A stretch of 64,000 bases of DNA, taken from the NCBI RefSeq assembly GCF_037890675.1, contig NZ_CP149574.1, positions 3,510,874-3,574,873 of the forward strand. The letters are read 5' to 3'. How positions within the stretch are numbered: position 1 is the stretch's first letter; every line of letters begins with the position of its first letter. Position numbers and translations under genes: made by a program. Origin of the DNA: Methylovirgula sp. 4M-Z18 (GTDB lineage Bacteria > Pseudomonadota > Alphaproteobacteria > Rhizobiales > Beijerinckiaceae). This document shows, one piece after another, positions 51,766-60,793 of the stretch. The notes beneath the pieces are model-generated. The model made no database searches. It was not told where the DNA came from and worked only from the letters and a program-made list of their open reading frames with translations.

Positions 51766-54700
51766 TTGAAGAGCGTGCTGGATGTCAGAACGGAGGGGCG
51801 ATACCTCACGATCCTGTTTTGCGACATGATCGATTCGACCCTTCATCAGTTCAATATGGATCCTGAGCAATTCAGTGCGCTCCTTGGCGCCTACCGGAAG
51901 ATTGTTTTCGAGCAGGTCAATCGGCATCGCGGCCATGTCGCGAGGGTCATCGGCGATGGAATTCTCGCGTATTTTGGCTGGCCGCGCGCGACCGGTCGGG
52001 ATGCCGAAATGGCGGTCGTCTGCGCACTGGAAATCGGAAGGGAACTCGCAAGGCACAGCAAAGCGGATCCGAATCTGCAATATCTAGCTGCGCGCATGGG
52101 AATAGAAACCGGGTGGGTTCTGGTCGGAGATATTGGGCCTCTGGAGCAGATCGAACACAATGGCGTTGTTGGCCGCGCGCCAAACATCGCAGCCCGCCTG
52201 CAGCACCTTGCCGGCCGCAACGGTGTGGTGGCAGGCGAAACAACTTTATCCTTGCTGCCTGACTGGTTCCAAACGGAGGTGGCGGATACCACCGGCATTA
52301 AATTGCCAATGCCAATCCGGGCTGCCCATATCCGGGGCATGATTGACAAGGTGGCGCCCCTCGCGCGCCTGCAACCAAGCCAGTCTAGCCCACTGATTGG
52401 GCGCGAAGCGGAGCGCGAGCGGCTCATCGAGGCGTGGCGCATTGCAACTTCCGGCGCAGGACAGGTTGTCTTGGTGTCCGGAGAGCCTGGGGTTGGAAAA
52501 TCTCGCCTCGTTGGAGCTTTCCTCGAGAGTCTGCCGTTGGACTCTTACCGCTGTCTCGCGTTGTTCTGTACCCAACAGTCAATCGAGGAGGCATTTTATC
52601 CGCTCGTTGCTCCGCTCAGGCGGGCGCTCGATCTCACGTTGGACGCCTCTCATGACGAGATCAGTGCCGGAGCGACCAAACTCGCGAGGTGGATCGGACA
52701 CGACGCGGACGCAGAAGGTGTGGCGCTCGCTGCATTGCTCGGCGTGCCGGTTCCCGCCGGCATTCCGACAGCTGAAATTCGACGCAACACCTTCAGCATG
52801 TTGAATAGTTGGATTGCCGATCAAGCCGCAAATCGGCCACTGGTCCTTGTGGTTGACGATTTCCAATGGGCTGACCCCTCGTTCGCAAGCTTTATCGAGC
52901 AGCTTGCGGCGCACGCTGGGACAATGCGCCTGCTTCTGCTCATTACGCATCGAGCCGACCATATTGTTGAATGGGCCGAACAGGTTGGCGCGACGCGACA
53001 TCACCTCGGTCCGCTCCCGCCAGAGGAGGCCGCAAAGCTTGCCGGGACTGTGCTCGAAGGCATTTCGGCAGATGATGCGGCCATGATCGCGACACGCGCG
53101 GACGGAATTCCGCTGTTTGTCGAAGAATTCGCTCGGGCATCCCGAGATAGCGGTCACCGCCCAGAGCAACTTCCAGCCGCTATATCTCAGTTGCTTGCTG
53201 CGCGCCTCGATTCCCTTGGCCCCACCCGCCATCTTGCGCAACTTGCCGCAGTCATCGGCGACGAAACCTCTGTGTCAATGTTGGCCCAAATCGCCGGCAT
53301 GTCCGACGAGGAATGTCTCGAGCACGCCGACCTTCTGTTGACAAGAGGGGTGATGACACGGCGGATATTAAGCGACGGTACGTTGGTTTCATTTCGTCAC
53401 GTCCTGTTGCGTGAAGCTGCCTATCAAGCTTTGCCGACCGCGCACCGAGCCCGGTTGCACGGTATGGTTGCGGAGCATCTCCGCAATTCCAATTTACAGA
53501 TGGAAGTCACGGCTCCTGCGGTCTTGGGTTGGCATCTTGAACGTGCGGGGCGGCCCACCGAAGCCGCGGATTTGTTCCGGCGTGCGTCGGCGACTGAGCT
53601 TACGACGGGTGCTTTTGCCGAGGCGGAAGCCCACGCTCGCCGAGCGGTCCGCCTGCTCGAAAAATTGACCGACAATGCCGATATCAAGGGTCACTATTCT
53701 GCTCTTTCCCTCTTGGGCGAGGCCTTGATTGCGACGCGCGGCGAAGGCAGCACCGAAGTGCGGACCACATACGAGCGCGCGGCGCATCTTGCCTTGCAAG
53801 CCCGAGCAATGAACGATTTGCCGCCGCTCGTGCGCGGTCTGTGTGCTTCATATCAAGTCCGCGGCCCTCTTGCTCGAGCACGCAAACTGAGCGACTTTCT
53901 ATTGCGATTGTCGAAGCGCATTGGCGACGACGCCCTCATCGCGGACGCGGAGCGCCGGCTCGGCTGGTGCCTGGTGTGTCGAGGCAGTTTCACCGCTGCC
54001 GGCGAACTGCTCGAGCAAAGCGTGAAACGCGCGTCAACAAGCGGCGTGTCAACGTCGTCCTCCGCAAAAATTGACGCGCGTGTGCGCGCATTGGCAAATC
54101 TTGCAATCTTGAGTGCATTGCGCGAGAGCGATGAAGAAATCTGCGAACGCACCCGTCGACTGGTCACGGCGATTGAAGAGTGCCAGAGGCCATTAGCTAT
54201 CGCCTATGGTTATGGATGCGCCGCGATTGCGAGTATGATCGTTGGCGACATCCACGCGACATACGACTTTGCTGCAAAGGCGACGCAGGCTGCGACCGAG
54301 CATGGGCTCGTTTATTGGAGCACCATGGCCCAGATACTCAGCAGTTGGGCCGAAACGCGGCTCGGCAGCCAGGAACATGGGCTCGCCAGCCTTCTGCAGG
54401 GCCTTGCTCTTTATCGCAAGACCGAAAGTTTGGTGCTGCTGCCTCTTGCCTTGATCATGTTGTCCGACGCTGAGGCCGAGTCTGGTTCGCTCGACCGGGC
54501 GATAGCGGCCCTCGATGAAGGGGACCGCATCGTCGATAGCATTGGCGCCCAAGCCTTCAGAAGCCTCCTACTGGTTGCGCGGTCCAAGGTCCTTTACCGG
54601 GCCGGCAAGTTTTCAGAGGCACAAGATGCATTGGAGCTTGCTCATCGGGAGGCCACTGCGATCGGTGCCGTTGCAGTCGTGCGAAGAACTTCCACAGTCT

Positions 54701-54804
54701 CGCAGTTGCTGGAGGGCAAGGCCCGTCAAGCAGCCTATTGCGGCGCAAGTGCCGCGACGGCTCTGTCGGCAGCAAGGACTTCGTTAGAAAAGCCATTGAA
54801 ATGA
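51766..54804 (+). CDS. Class III nucleotide cyclase-domain protein fused to AAA ATPase and TPR-like repeats
   Basis: About 1012 residues. An N-terminal class III adenylate/guanylate cyclase domain (LFCDMIDST and GDGILAYFG carry the metal aspartates; NIAARL the transition-state residues) is followed by an AAA/STAND-type ATPase (Walker A SGEPGVGKS about 237; Walker B LVLVVDDFQWADP about 358) and a long helical TPR-like C-terminus from about 600. Such proteins are large signalling regulators common in rhizobia. The start is uncertain: TTG 51766 has GGGAGG 9 nt upstream, while the frame stays open to 51667. It is divergent from the radical SAM operon and could regulate it. Confidence 0.85.
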   Translation: MKSVLDVRTEGRYLTILFCDMIDSTLHQFNMDPEQFSALLGAYRKIVFEQVNRHRGHVARVIGDGILAYFGWPRATGRDAEMAVVCALEIGRELARHSKADPNLQYLAARMGIETGWVLVGDIGPLEQIEHNGVVGRAPNIAARLQHLAGRNGVVAGETTLSLLPDWFQTEVADTTGIKLPMPIRAAHIRGMIDKVAPLARLQPSQSSPLIGREAERERLIEAWRIATSGAGQVVLVSGEPGVGKSRLVGAFLESLPLDSYRCLALFCTQQSIEEAFYPLVAPLRRALDLTLDASHDEISAGATKLARWIGHDADAEGVALAALLGVPVPAGIPTAEIRRNTFSMLNSWIADQAANRPLVLVVDDFQWADPSFASFIEQLAAHAGTMRLLLLITHRADHIVEWAEQVGATRHHLGPLPPEEAAKLAGTVLEGISADDAAMIATRADGIPLFVEEFARASRDSGHRPEQLPAAISQLLAARLDSLGPTRHLAQLAAVIGDETSVSMLAQIAGMSDEECLEHADLLLTRGVMTRRILSDGTLVSFRHVLLREAAYQALPTAHRARLHGMVAEHLRNSNLQMEVTAPAVLGWHLERAGRPTEAADLFRRASATELTTGAFAEAEAHARRAVRLLEKLTDNADIKGHYSALSLLGEALIATRGEGSTEVRTTYERAAHLALQARAMNDLPPLVRGLCASYQVRGPLARARKLSDFLLRLSKRIGDDALIADAERRLGWCLVCRGSFTAAGELLEQSVKRASTSGVSTSSSAKIDARVRALANLAILSALRESDEEICERTRRLVTAIEECQRPLAIAYGYGCAAIASMIVGDIHATYDFAAKATQAATEHGLVYWSTMAQILSSWAETRLGSQEHGLASLLQGLALYRKTESLVLLPLALIMLSDAEAESGSLDRAIAALDEGDRIVDSIGAQAFRSLLLVARSKVLYRAGKFSEAQDALELAHREATAIGAVAVVRRTSTVSQLLEGKARQAAYCGASAATALSAARTSLEKPLK

Positions 54805-54947
54805 TCACGGTTCGGACGACTGGCTGAAAGCCGAGACGGCGCGGGCGAATCTGTCCCACTCGCGTTGGGACGGGTGCTCGTCGGCTTTACGGCGTTTGCG
54901 TGCGAAATGATCGACTAGTCAACCGTTTGTCCACTCCGACTCTGTGC

Positions 54948-55180
54948 CTACGTGATGTGGCTTCCGGGAACGACACTGCGCGTCAGCCAGACATTCCCGC
55001 CGATGGTGGATCCTCTGCCGATGGTGACACGCCCGAGAATTGTCGTTCCCGCGCAGACGACGACATCATCTTCGAGAATGGGATGGCGGGGATTGCGCTT
55101 GATCAAAGCGCCCGTTTCGCCGATCACAACGCCGGTCCCGTGATCAATGAAAAAGCTGGGGTCGATCTGAGCGCGGGGTG
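54948..55180 (-). pseudogene. cysE: Serine O-acetyltransferase (cysE) remnant with internal deletion
   Basis: The minus strand reads [20 protein letters not shown], then directly [18 protein letters not shown] and [20 protein letters not shown], ending at a TAG (54950-54948). This is the left-handed beta-helix part of serine acetyltransferase. The about 20 residues that normally lie between GVVIGET and the HPILED segment are missing, and no N-terminal helical domain precedes it. The frame is intact but lacks a start, so it is a truncated, internally deleted gene. No other cysteine-biosynthesis gene is adjacent. Confidence 0.75.
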
Positions 55181-55275
55181 AGTATCAATTCCCGTCTGCG
55201 AATGCGCGATAGAGACTTTACGCGGGCGAATGGCGCCTCGTTCCAACTTAAGTGGACAATGTCTCTTGATCAGGA

Positions 55276-56340
55276 TCAGTGCAGAGCCTTGATGATTCCC
55301 ATGGTCATCTCAGCCGTCGACGCCACACCATTGATGTCGCGGGTCCGGGTCGACGGGTCGGCCAACGCGGTTTCCATCGCCCGCTCAATTGATTTGCCCG
55401 CCGCGGCTGCCTCCGGAATGCCCCTATCGTTGCCGAGCCAGGACAACAGCATCGCGGCCGACGCAATCATCGCATAGGGGTTCGCGATGCCCTTGCGGGC
55501 GATATCGGGCGCGGATCCGTGCGTCGCCTGCGCCATGGCGACGCGGCCCTCGCCGATACACAATCCCGGCGCCATGCCAAGACCGCCAACAAGACCGGCC
55601 GCCTCGTCGCTGAGGATGTCGCCGAACATATTGGTCGTCACCACCACGTCGAATGTTTGCGGGTCGCGCAGGAGCCGCAAGGCGAACGTATCGACGATAA
55701 CCTCGTCGACGCGAACATCCGGAAACGCCTGTGCCGCCCGATAGCATTCCTCCACGAACATGCCGCAGCCGAGCTTGAAAACCGTGTTCTTGTGGACCAG
55801 CGTCAGGTGCTTCTTGCGCTGCCGCGCAAGTTCAAGCGCCGCCTTTGCCACGCGATAGCTGCCTGTACGGCTGATCACGCGGACCGAAATGGTGAGGTCC
55901 TCGGTCGGTCGAAATTCGCCTGATCCGGCAACGACGTTGCGATCGGGCTGAAAGCCTTCGTTGTTCTCACGCACGATGATCAGATCGACATTGTCGAACA
56001 GGCAGCCGATTCCTGGAAATGAGCGGGTTGGCCGTACATTCGCGAAAAGATTGAACGTCTTGCGTAGGATCGGATGCGGATTGATCGCGCCGGGAACTTT
56101 CGGATAGGCCTGATGGCCGATCGGGCCGAGGATCCAGCCATCAAGCTTGCCGAGCGACTCCAACGTGCCATGCGGCATCGTGCTGCCGTGGGTTTCGAGA
56201 GCGCGCCGTCCGATGGGGATCGGATGCCAGTCAATCGCGACGCCGTAGCGAGCCGCCGCTGCCGCTATGACGTCAACGGCCGCCGGGACGATCTCGTGGC
56301 CGATATCGTCGCCCTCGAGAATACCGATGGAAAGAGTCAT
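55276..56340 (-). CDS. Isocitrate/isopropylmalate dehydrogenase-family protein
   Basis: A 354-residue NAD-dependent beta-decarboxylating dehydrogenase. It has GILEGDDIGHEIV at the start, the substrate loop IIVRENNEGFQPDRNV and TTNMFGDILSDEAAGLVGGLG with the metal aspartates. RENNEGFQPDR differs from LeuB, Icd and TtuC versions, so its substrate is a different 2-hydroxy or 3-carboxy acid. ATG 56340 has AAGGAAT upstream; a TTG three codons earlier is possible. It is the last gene of the MmgE-SDR-MmgE operon, 5 nt after the MmgE/PrpD stop. Confidence 0.88.
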   Translation of the reverse strand: MTLSIGILEGDDIGHEIVPAAVDVIAAAAARYGVAIDWHPIPIGRRALETHGSTMPHGTLESLGKLDGWILGPIGHQAYPKVPGAINPHPILRKTFNLFANVRPTRSFPGIGCLFDNVDLIIVRENNEGFQPDRNVVAGSGEFRPTEDLTISVRVISRTGSYRVAKAALELARQRKKHLTLVHKNTVFKLGCGMFVEECYRAAQAFPDVRVDEVIVDTFALRLLRDPQTFDVVVTTNMFGDILSDEAAGLVGGLGMAPGLCIGEGRVAMAQATHGSAPDIARKGIANPYAMIASAAMLLSWLGNDRGIPEAAAAGKSIERAMETALADPSTRTRDINGVASTAEMTMGIIKALH

Positions 56341-56345
56341 GGCGG

Positions 56346-57698
56346 TCAATTCCTTGCGGGGATCGTCAAGGCGGCAAGTCCGTTGATCGATGGGAGCGTC
56401 GGCAGGCGCCAGACGGTCGCAAGCACGTCGTCGGTGACGGCCTCTCCGAGCACGGGATTGCTCGAGCCGCGGAATTTTTCATCCAGCTGCGCGTCCGAAA
56501 GCGGCCGCTCGACACTTCCGAGCGCACGGCGGATGTGGCGTTCGATCACGGTTCCATCGTCCAGCGTGACGACGATCCGGACGGATTCTTCCGGCATCGC
56601 ACGATCTGCCGTGGCCATGACGCGGTCGCGCAAGGCGATGACGGCGGGATCGGCGACGATTGCGTCCGTGAAGGCCGAAGGCGTGCCGTCGCCATGCAAC
56701 AACGCCACGGCGGCGGAATGATAGACGCTGAACTTACCCTCAAGCCCGGTTTTCGGCGTTCGTTTTCCAGTCAGTTCGAGAACCAGCGGATGGGTCGTCA
56801 GCTCGACCTTGGCGATCCTGTGCACCGCATCGCCGATTTCCGTCCTGATCTGCTGGCAACCGTCGATCGTTGGATGAATGACAATGCCGCAGGCAAAGGG
56901 CTTGTAGGTGTTGAGGCTGGTTTCCCAACGCTCTCCGAGCCCTTCGAGAATTTCGCCGTAGTCCTGTTTGGTGGAGAGAACGTTGGCAAAGCCGCGCGGC
57001 GCTTCGATCGACCGTTCCGAACTGTCGAAGCCCGACCGCGCCAGAAATGCCGCCATGGTCCCGTTCTGCGCTGCCCGGCCGGGATGCAAACTCTTGCACA
57101 TGGTGCCGAACATTTCGCGCAGACCCGACGACTGGGTGGCGGCGATGCCAAGCGCCCACGTCATCTTCCGGCTGTCGAGCCCAAGAAGTCGCCCGACGGC
57201 GGCCGCTGCTCCGAAAACGCCGGCCGTGCCGGTGATGTGCCATCCACGATCGTAATGGTCGGGATAGATACAGTTTCCGATGCGGCATTCCGCCTCGATG
57301 CCGAGAATGATCGCGGTCAGGAGATCGGCACCATTGATCGGCATCAGTTCGGCGGCCGCGAAAGCCGCCGACGCAACGGGACCGGCCGGGTGGATGATGG
57401 TTTTGAGATGGGTGTCGTCGTAGTCGAGCACATGCGATGCGATGCCGTTCAAAAGCGCAGCATGCAGGGCATCGACCTCGCGGCCGCGACCGAATATCGT
57501 GGCCTGAGCCGGGCCGGAGAACAGGCGGACGGCATCGAGCGCGCGGTCAACGGTCTCGTGCGGCGAACCGCCGATCGCACAGCCGAGCCAGTTGACGACG
57601 GTGCGAAGGCCTTCCCGCCGGACAGGCTGCGGAAGCGAAGCCGCGGGATAATCGACGATCCAGCGGGCAAGTTGTCGGGTGACGTCAGCGGTTTGCAT
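56346..57698 (-). CDS. MmgE/PrpD family protein
   Basis: A 450-residue protein of the MmgE/PrpD fold, which includes 2-methylcitrate dehydratase, cis-aconitate decarboxylase and iminodisuccinate epimerase. Family features: an N-terminal helical repeat beginning RWIVDYPAASLP, HVLDYDDTHLKTIIHPAGPV, TAGVFGAAAAVGRLLGLD, the MCKSLHPGRAAQNGTMAA segment and KPFACGIVIHPTIDG. The exact reaction cannot be read. It sits between the LeuB-like gene and the SDR gene on the same strand. A second, distinct MmgE/PrpD gene is two genes away, suggesting two steps or a heteromer. Confidence 0.9.
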   Translation of the reverse strand: MQTADVTRQLARWIVDYPAASLPQPVRREGLRTVVNWLGCAIGGSPHETVDRALDAVRLFSGPAQATIFGRGREVDALHAALLNGIASHVLDYDDTHLKTIIHPAGPVASAAFAAAELMPINGADLLTAIILGIEAECRIGNCIYPDHYDRGWHITGTAGVFGAAAAVGRLLGLDSRKMTWALGIAATQSSGLREMFGTMCKSLHPGRAAQNGTMAAFLARSGFDSSERSIEAPRGFANVLSTKQDYGEILEGLGERWETSLNTYKPFACGIVIHPTIDGCQQIRTEIGDAVHRIAKVELTTHPLVLELTGKRTPKTGLEGKFSVYHSAAVALLHGDGTPSAFTDAIVADPAVIALRDRVMATADRAMPEESVRIVVTLDDGTVIERHIRRALGSVERPLSDAQLDEKFRGSSNPVLGEAVTDDVLATVWRLPTLPSINGLAALTIPARN

Positions 57699-57706
57699 GC
57701 GTGATC

Positions 57707-58498
57707 CTATAGAAGTCCGCGGGAAAGACCGCCGTCGACGTTGATGGATTGACCCGTGACGTAGCTGGCACGAGGACTGGCTAGAAATGTCACAAGGCCG
57801 GCCACCTCATCGGGCTCGCCGAAGCGACCGAGTGGAATCTCCCGCGCAAACTCAGCGATGATCGCATCTGGAGTCGTATGCTGATCGGCCGCCATTTTCG
57901 CGGCTCGCGTCGTCCACAATGGCGTCAGCGTCCGACCAGGTCCGACAGAATTCACGCGAATTCCGAGCGGCGCGAATTCGTTCGCAAGGGTCTTCACAAG
58001 GCCCAACAAGCCGGCTTTGTGCACATTCGTCATGACCTGATGTGCGTGCGGCGACTTCGCCGCTGCCGACCCGAGGATGACGATTGCCGGCTGCCGGCCG
58101 GATTGTAACAACGGCAAGGCCGCTCGTATCGCCCGCACGCTGGACAGCACGTTGAAATTGTAGTTCGCTAGCCAGTCCTCGTCAGAAAGTGTTTCGAACG
58201 AGGCACGCACGCTGCCACCAACCGATACGACAAGCGCATCGAGACCGGGCCATCGTGCGGCGATTGCCGCTGCCAGACCTTCGGCGCCATCCGCCTGCAT
58301 CAGATCTACCGCATGCGTCGAAGGCCTTCTCCCAGCCATTTTCTCGATCTGGTTCGCGGCTTCATCGAGCTTTTGCGGATTGCGCGACGCGATGATCAGT
58401 TCGGCGCCTTCGGTCGCCATCTGCATTGCTGCCGCGAGACCGATACCTGTGCTCGCACCAATGACGACAACCCGCCGGCCTTGGTAGCCGAGATCCAT
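57707..58498 (-). CDS. Short-chain dehydrogenase/reductase with altered catalytic Tyr
   Basis: A 263-residue Rossmann-fold oxidoreductase. The cofactor motif is GASTGIG (about 14-20) and the catalytic Ser is S144 (ILGSAAAKS). The usual YxxxK appears as TNVHK: Lys161 is present but the Tyr position is Thr157. A few atypical SDR branches lack the Tyr. The C-terminus VTGQSINVDGGLSRG is classical. The first base of its ATG is the last base of the preceding MmgE/PrpD stop (TAATG), so it is coupled. Confidence 0.88.
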   Translation of the reverse strand: MDLGYQGRRVVVIGASTGIGLAAAMQMATEGAELIIASRNPQKLDEAANQIEKMAGRRPSTHAVDLMQADGAEGLAAAIAARWPGLDALVVSVGGSVRASFETLSDEDWLANYNFNVLSSVRAIRAALPLLQSGRQPAIVILGSAAAKSPHAHQVMTNVHKAGLLGLVKTLANEFAPLGIRVNSVGPGRTLTPLWTTRAAKMAADQHTTPDAIIAEFAREIPLGRFGEPDEVAGLVTFLASPRASYVTGQSINVDGGLSRGLL

Positions 58499-59922
58499 TA
58501 GCGGACCCCTTCGACGGCCAGAAGACCCATCAGGGGAGCGATCGACGGCAGAGCCTCAAACGATCGCGCCAGTGCGACGACCTCGCGCGCCTTTGCATCG
58601 GGAAACCGCGCGAACTCGGCACAACTCAGAAATTTCTCCGCAACCTCGTCGAATGTCATCGGCATCGCCGGGCTTCCACGCCCGAAATCAGCACGACCGG
58701 AGATCCGCCGGCCATCGCTCAGATCAATGTCGATGATGGTCGTCATCTTCTCGAACCCCGCCTGTTCGGCCGCATCGTCCACGACAAAATCGATCCGCTC
58801 GATCATGGCCTTCACATCCGGTCGCAGAACTGTTTCATCGGTGAATTCTGCAAGCGTAGCCCGACCATCTAGCAACAGGATCGCCATGCAGAACTCCATC
58901 GAGAATTTGGCCTGCAGCTCGTTTTTCGGCCGATGGTGGATCAGTGCATTGGGCATATTGGAGTTGGTGCCGACGCGAACGCGAACCACATCTTCAGCGC
59001 GGATCGCATAGGTACGGATCAGACGGAGCATCTCCGTCATGCCCGGATGGGTCAGCGAGCCCGACGGATGCGGCTTGATCGAAATGCCTGGGCTGGCGAA
59101 TGTCCAGGGATGCCCGAGTCTGCCGACGATCGCGCCGGCATCGAAGCCACCGCCGGCGGCGCGGAAGAAGCCGCGTGGAGCCTCGAGGATCGTGTCTGTC
59201 GCAGTCCAACCGAGTTCGGCGAACTGGGCCGCCGCAACGCCGCTCTCGGACGCTCGGCCCGCATGGAACGGCTTGGTCATGGTGCCGAAATTTTCACGCA
59301 GACCGGCCGACTGGCTGCCGGCGATCGACAGCGCGCGTGCCGTGGTCGCTTGGTCGAGCTCCATCAGCTTGGCGCTTGCCGAGGCCGCCGCAAAGGTTCC
59401 GCACGTCGCGGTCGAATGGAATCCGGTTTGATAATGACGCGGATTGATCGCCTCGGCGATCTTGCATTCAACCTCGACCCCGATCAGGTAGGCTAGGAGC
59501 ACGGATTTGCCGTCTTTTCCAAGCATTTCGCTGGTGGCCAAAGCAGCGGGAAGCGCGGGTGCGGTCGGATGGGTTAGGAGCCCGTAGACCCGATCAGACG
59601 CGACAGCGAGCTGCGTATCGTCGAAATCATCGGCATGGATACCAACACCATTGGCAAAGGCGGCGAAACGGGGTGCAACGCGCCATGCGCTGCCGATCAC
59701 CGTGGATGGCCCCTCCCCCAGCACGAGTTGCGCCAAATGCCGCCGCACGAGCTCGCCGCTTTTGGCCACTGCCCCCGAAATCGCCAGCCCCAGTCCATCA
59801 AGGACGGATTTCTTCGCCAGCTCGACCACCTCTGCCGGGATTTCTTCGAAGGTCGTGCCGCAAACAAAGGCGGCGACATTTCGTGTCAGGCCTGCCACCG
59901 GCGGAGAGACGTGTTCTGTCAT
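58498..59922 (-). CDS. MmgE/PrpD family protein
   Basis: A 474-residue second MmgE/PrpD protein, the first gene of the minus-strand operon. It carries the same landmarks as its neighbour: GIHADDFDDTQLAV, FHSTATCGTFAAASASAKL, NFGTMTKPFHAGRASESGV and a GISIKPHPSGSLTHPGM segment. The two copies differ enough to imply separate roles. Divergent from the GntR gene, with an ATTGT-CA-ACAAT dyad between them. The substrate is unknown; a polycarboxylate or amino-dicarboxylate is consistent with the partner dehydrogenases. Confidence 0.9.
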   Translation of the reverse strand: MTEHVSPPVAGLTRNVAAFVCGTTFEEIPAEVVELAKKSVLDGLGLAISGAVAKSGELVRRHLAQLVLGEGPSTVIGSAWRVAPRFAAFANGVGIHADDFDDTQLAVASDRVYGLLTHPTAPALPAALATSEMLGKDGKSVLLAYLIGVEVECKIAEAINPRHYQTGFHSTATCGTFAAASASAKLMELDQATTARALSIAGSQSAGLRENFGTMTKPFHAGRASESGVAAAQFAELGWTATDTILEAPRGFFRAAGGGFDAGAIVGRLGHPWTFASPGISIKPHPSGSLTHPGMTEMLRLIRTYAIRAEDVVRVRVGTNSNMPNALIHHRPKNELQAKFSMEFCMAILLLDGRATLAEFTDETVLRPDVKAMIERIDFVVDDAAEQAGFEKMTTIIDIDLSDGRRISGRADFGRGSPAMPMTFDEVAEKFLSCAEFARFPDAKAREVVALARSFEALPSIAPLMGLLAVEGVR

Positions 59923-59980
59923 TTTGTTTCCGATCCCGACACAACGCTCATCTGAGGTCTAGAAATAACCTAAATTGTCA

Positions 59981-59992
59981 ATTGTCAACAAT
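59981..59992. promoter_or_regulatory. ATTGT-CA-ACAAT dyad, probable GntR operator
   Basis: Perfect 5-nt arms with a 2-nt centre, preceded by a further half-site (ATTGT at 59974-59978). It lies between the divergent MmgE/PrpD gene (start 59922) and GntR gene (start about 60060) and fits FCD-GntR sites in size and position. Confidence 0.5.
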
Positions 59993-60059
59993 TTTCTGTA
60001 TGGATCTGACCAAAGGACCGGCATATTATCGGGTCAGCACATGTATGGGATTGATACCA

Positions 60060-60749
60060 ATGACTGCATTCTTTGACGCCGCAGAGGCGCTCAATATCAG
60101 GCGAACCGAATCGTTGACATCGCTTGTGCGTCGAGAACTGGAGCGGATGATCGAAAGCGGCGAATTGAAAGGCGGCGATCGCCTGAATGAAAATTTGCTG
60201 GCAACCAAACTTGGTGTGAGCCGCGGGCCCGTACGTGAAGCCTGCCGCGGGCTCGAGCAAAGCGGGCTCGTCGACGTCATCGTCAATCGCGGCGTATTCG
60301 TCCGCACCCTCAGTGATCGCGAAGCCGCCGAATTGTATGATATTCGCGCATCGCTCATGCGCCTTGCCGGCATGACCCTGGCGCCCATCATCGTCGACTG
60401 GCAGATCGCCGAGCTTCGCTCGCTCATCGACAAGATGGAAGTTGCAGCCGAACAGGACGACCTCAACACATTCTATCCGCTCAATCTGCAATTCCATCAT
60501 GCCATCACCGATTATGGCGGAAATGAACGGCTGGTGGCACTCGCTTCCGCGATCCAGCGGGAAGCTCATTTATTCCGTCGCCGAACGCTCCACATGCCTG
60601 GGCGGATGTTGGCTTCCAACGCAGAGCACAAATCGATTCTGGCGGCGCTTGAGGCCCACGATGCGCTGCGCGCGGGCGCAGAGATGGAAGCGCATGTCAT
60701 GAACAGCCGCGTTCTATTGTTTGGTGCTCCCGGCCAACAGACCCGTTGA
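60060..60749 (+). CDS. GntR-family regulator, FCD subfamily (MmgE/PrpD operon)
   Basis: A 229-residue regulator with an N-terminal winged helix (LLATKLGVSRGPVREACRGL) and FCD domain (NLQFHHAITDYGGNERL; NAEHKSILAALEAHD). Divergent from the MmgE/PrpD operon and convergent with the ABC transporter permease. The start is uncertain: in-frame ATGs at 60000, 60045 and 60060; the last gives the usual spacing to the HTH. Likely repressor of both flanking units. Confidence 0.87.
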   Translation: MTAFFDAAEALNIRRTESLTSLVRRELERMIESGELKGGDRLNENLLATKLGVSRGPVREACRGLEQSGLVDVIVNRGVFVRTLSDREAAELYDIRASLMRLAGMTLAPIIVDWQIAELRSLIDKMEVAAEQDDLNTFYPLNLQFHHAITDYGGNERLVALASAIQREAHLFRRRTLHMPGRMLASNAEHKSILAALEAHDALRAGAEMEAHVMNSRVLLFGAPGQQTR

Positions 60750-60793
60750 TCCGTCTGGCTACAGCCGTCGGCCCCAATATGCTGCTCGGCCGA

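Noticed and set aside
51581-51766. Small Cys-rich minus-strand frame just upstream of the radical SAM gene (61 codons), a possible RiPP precursor
   Set aside because: No ribosome-binding site, cysteines sit at the N-terminus where a leader should be, and it overlaps the likely cyclase start; kept only as a weak precursor candidate.
51564-51827. 87-codon minus-strand frame across the cyclase/radical SAM promoter
   Set aside because: It overlaps the 5' end of the cyclase coding frame, has no ribosome-binding site, and does not look like a precursor core.
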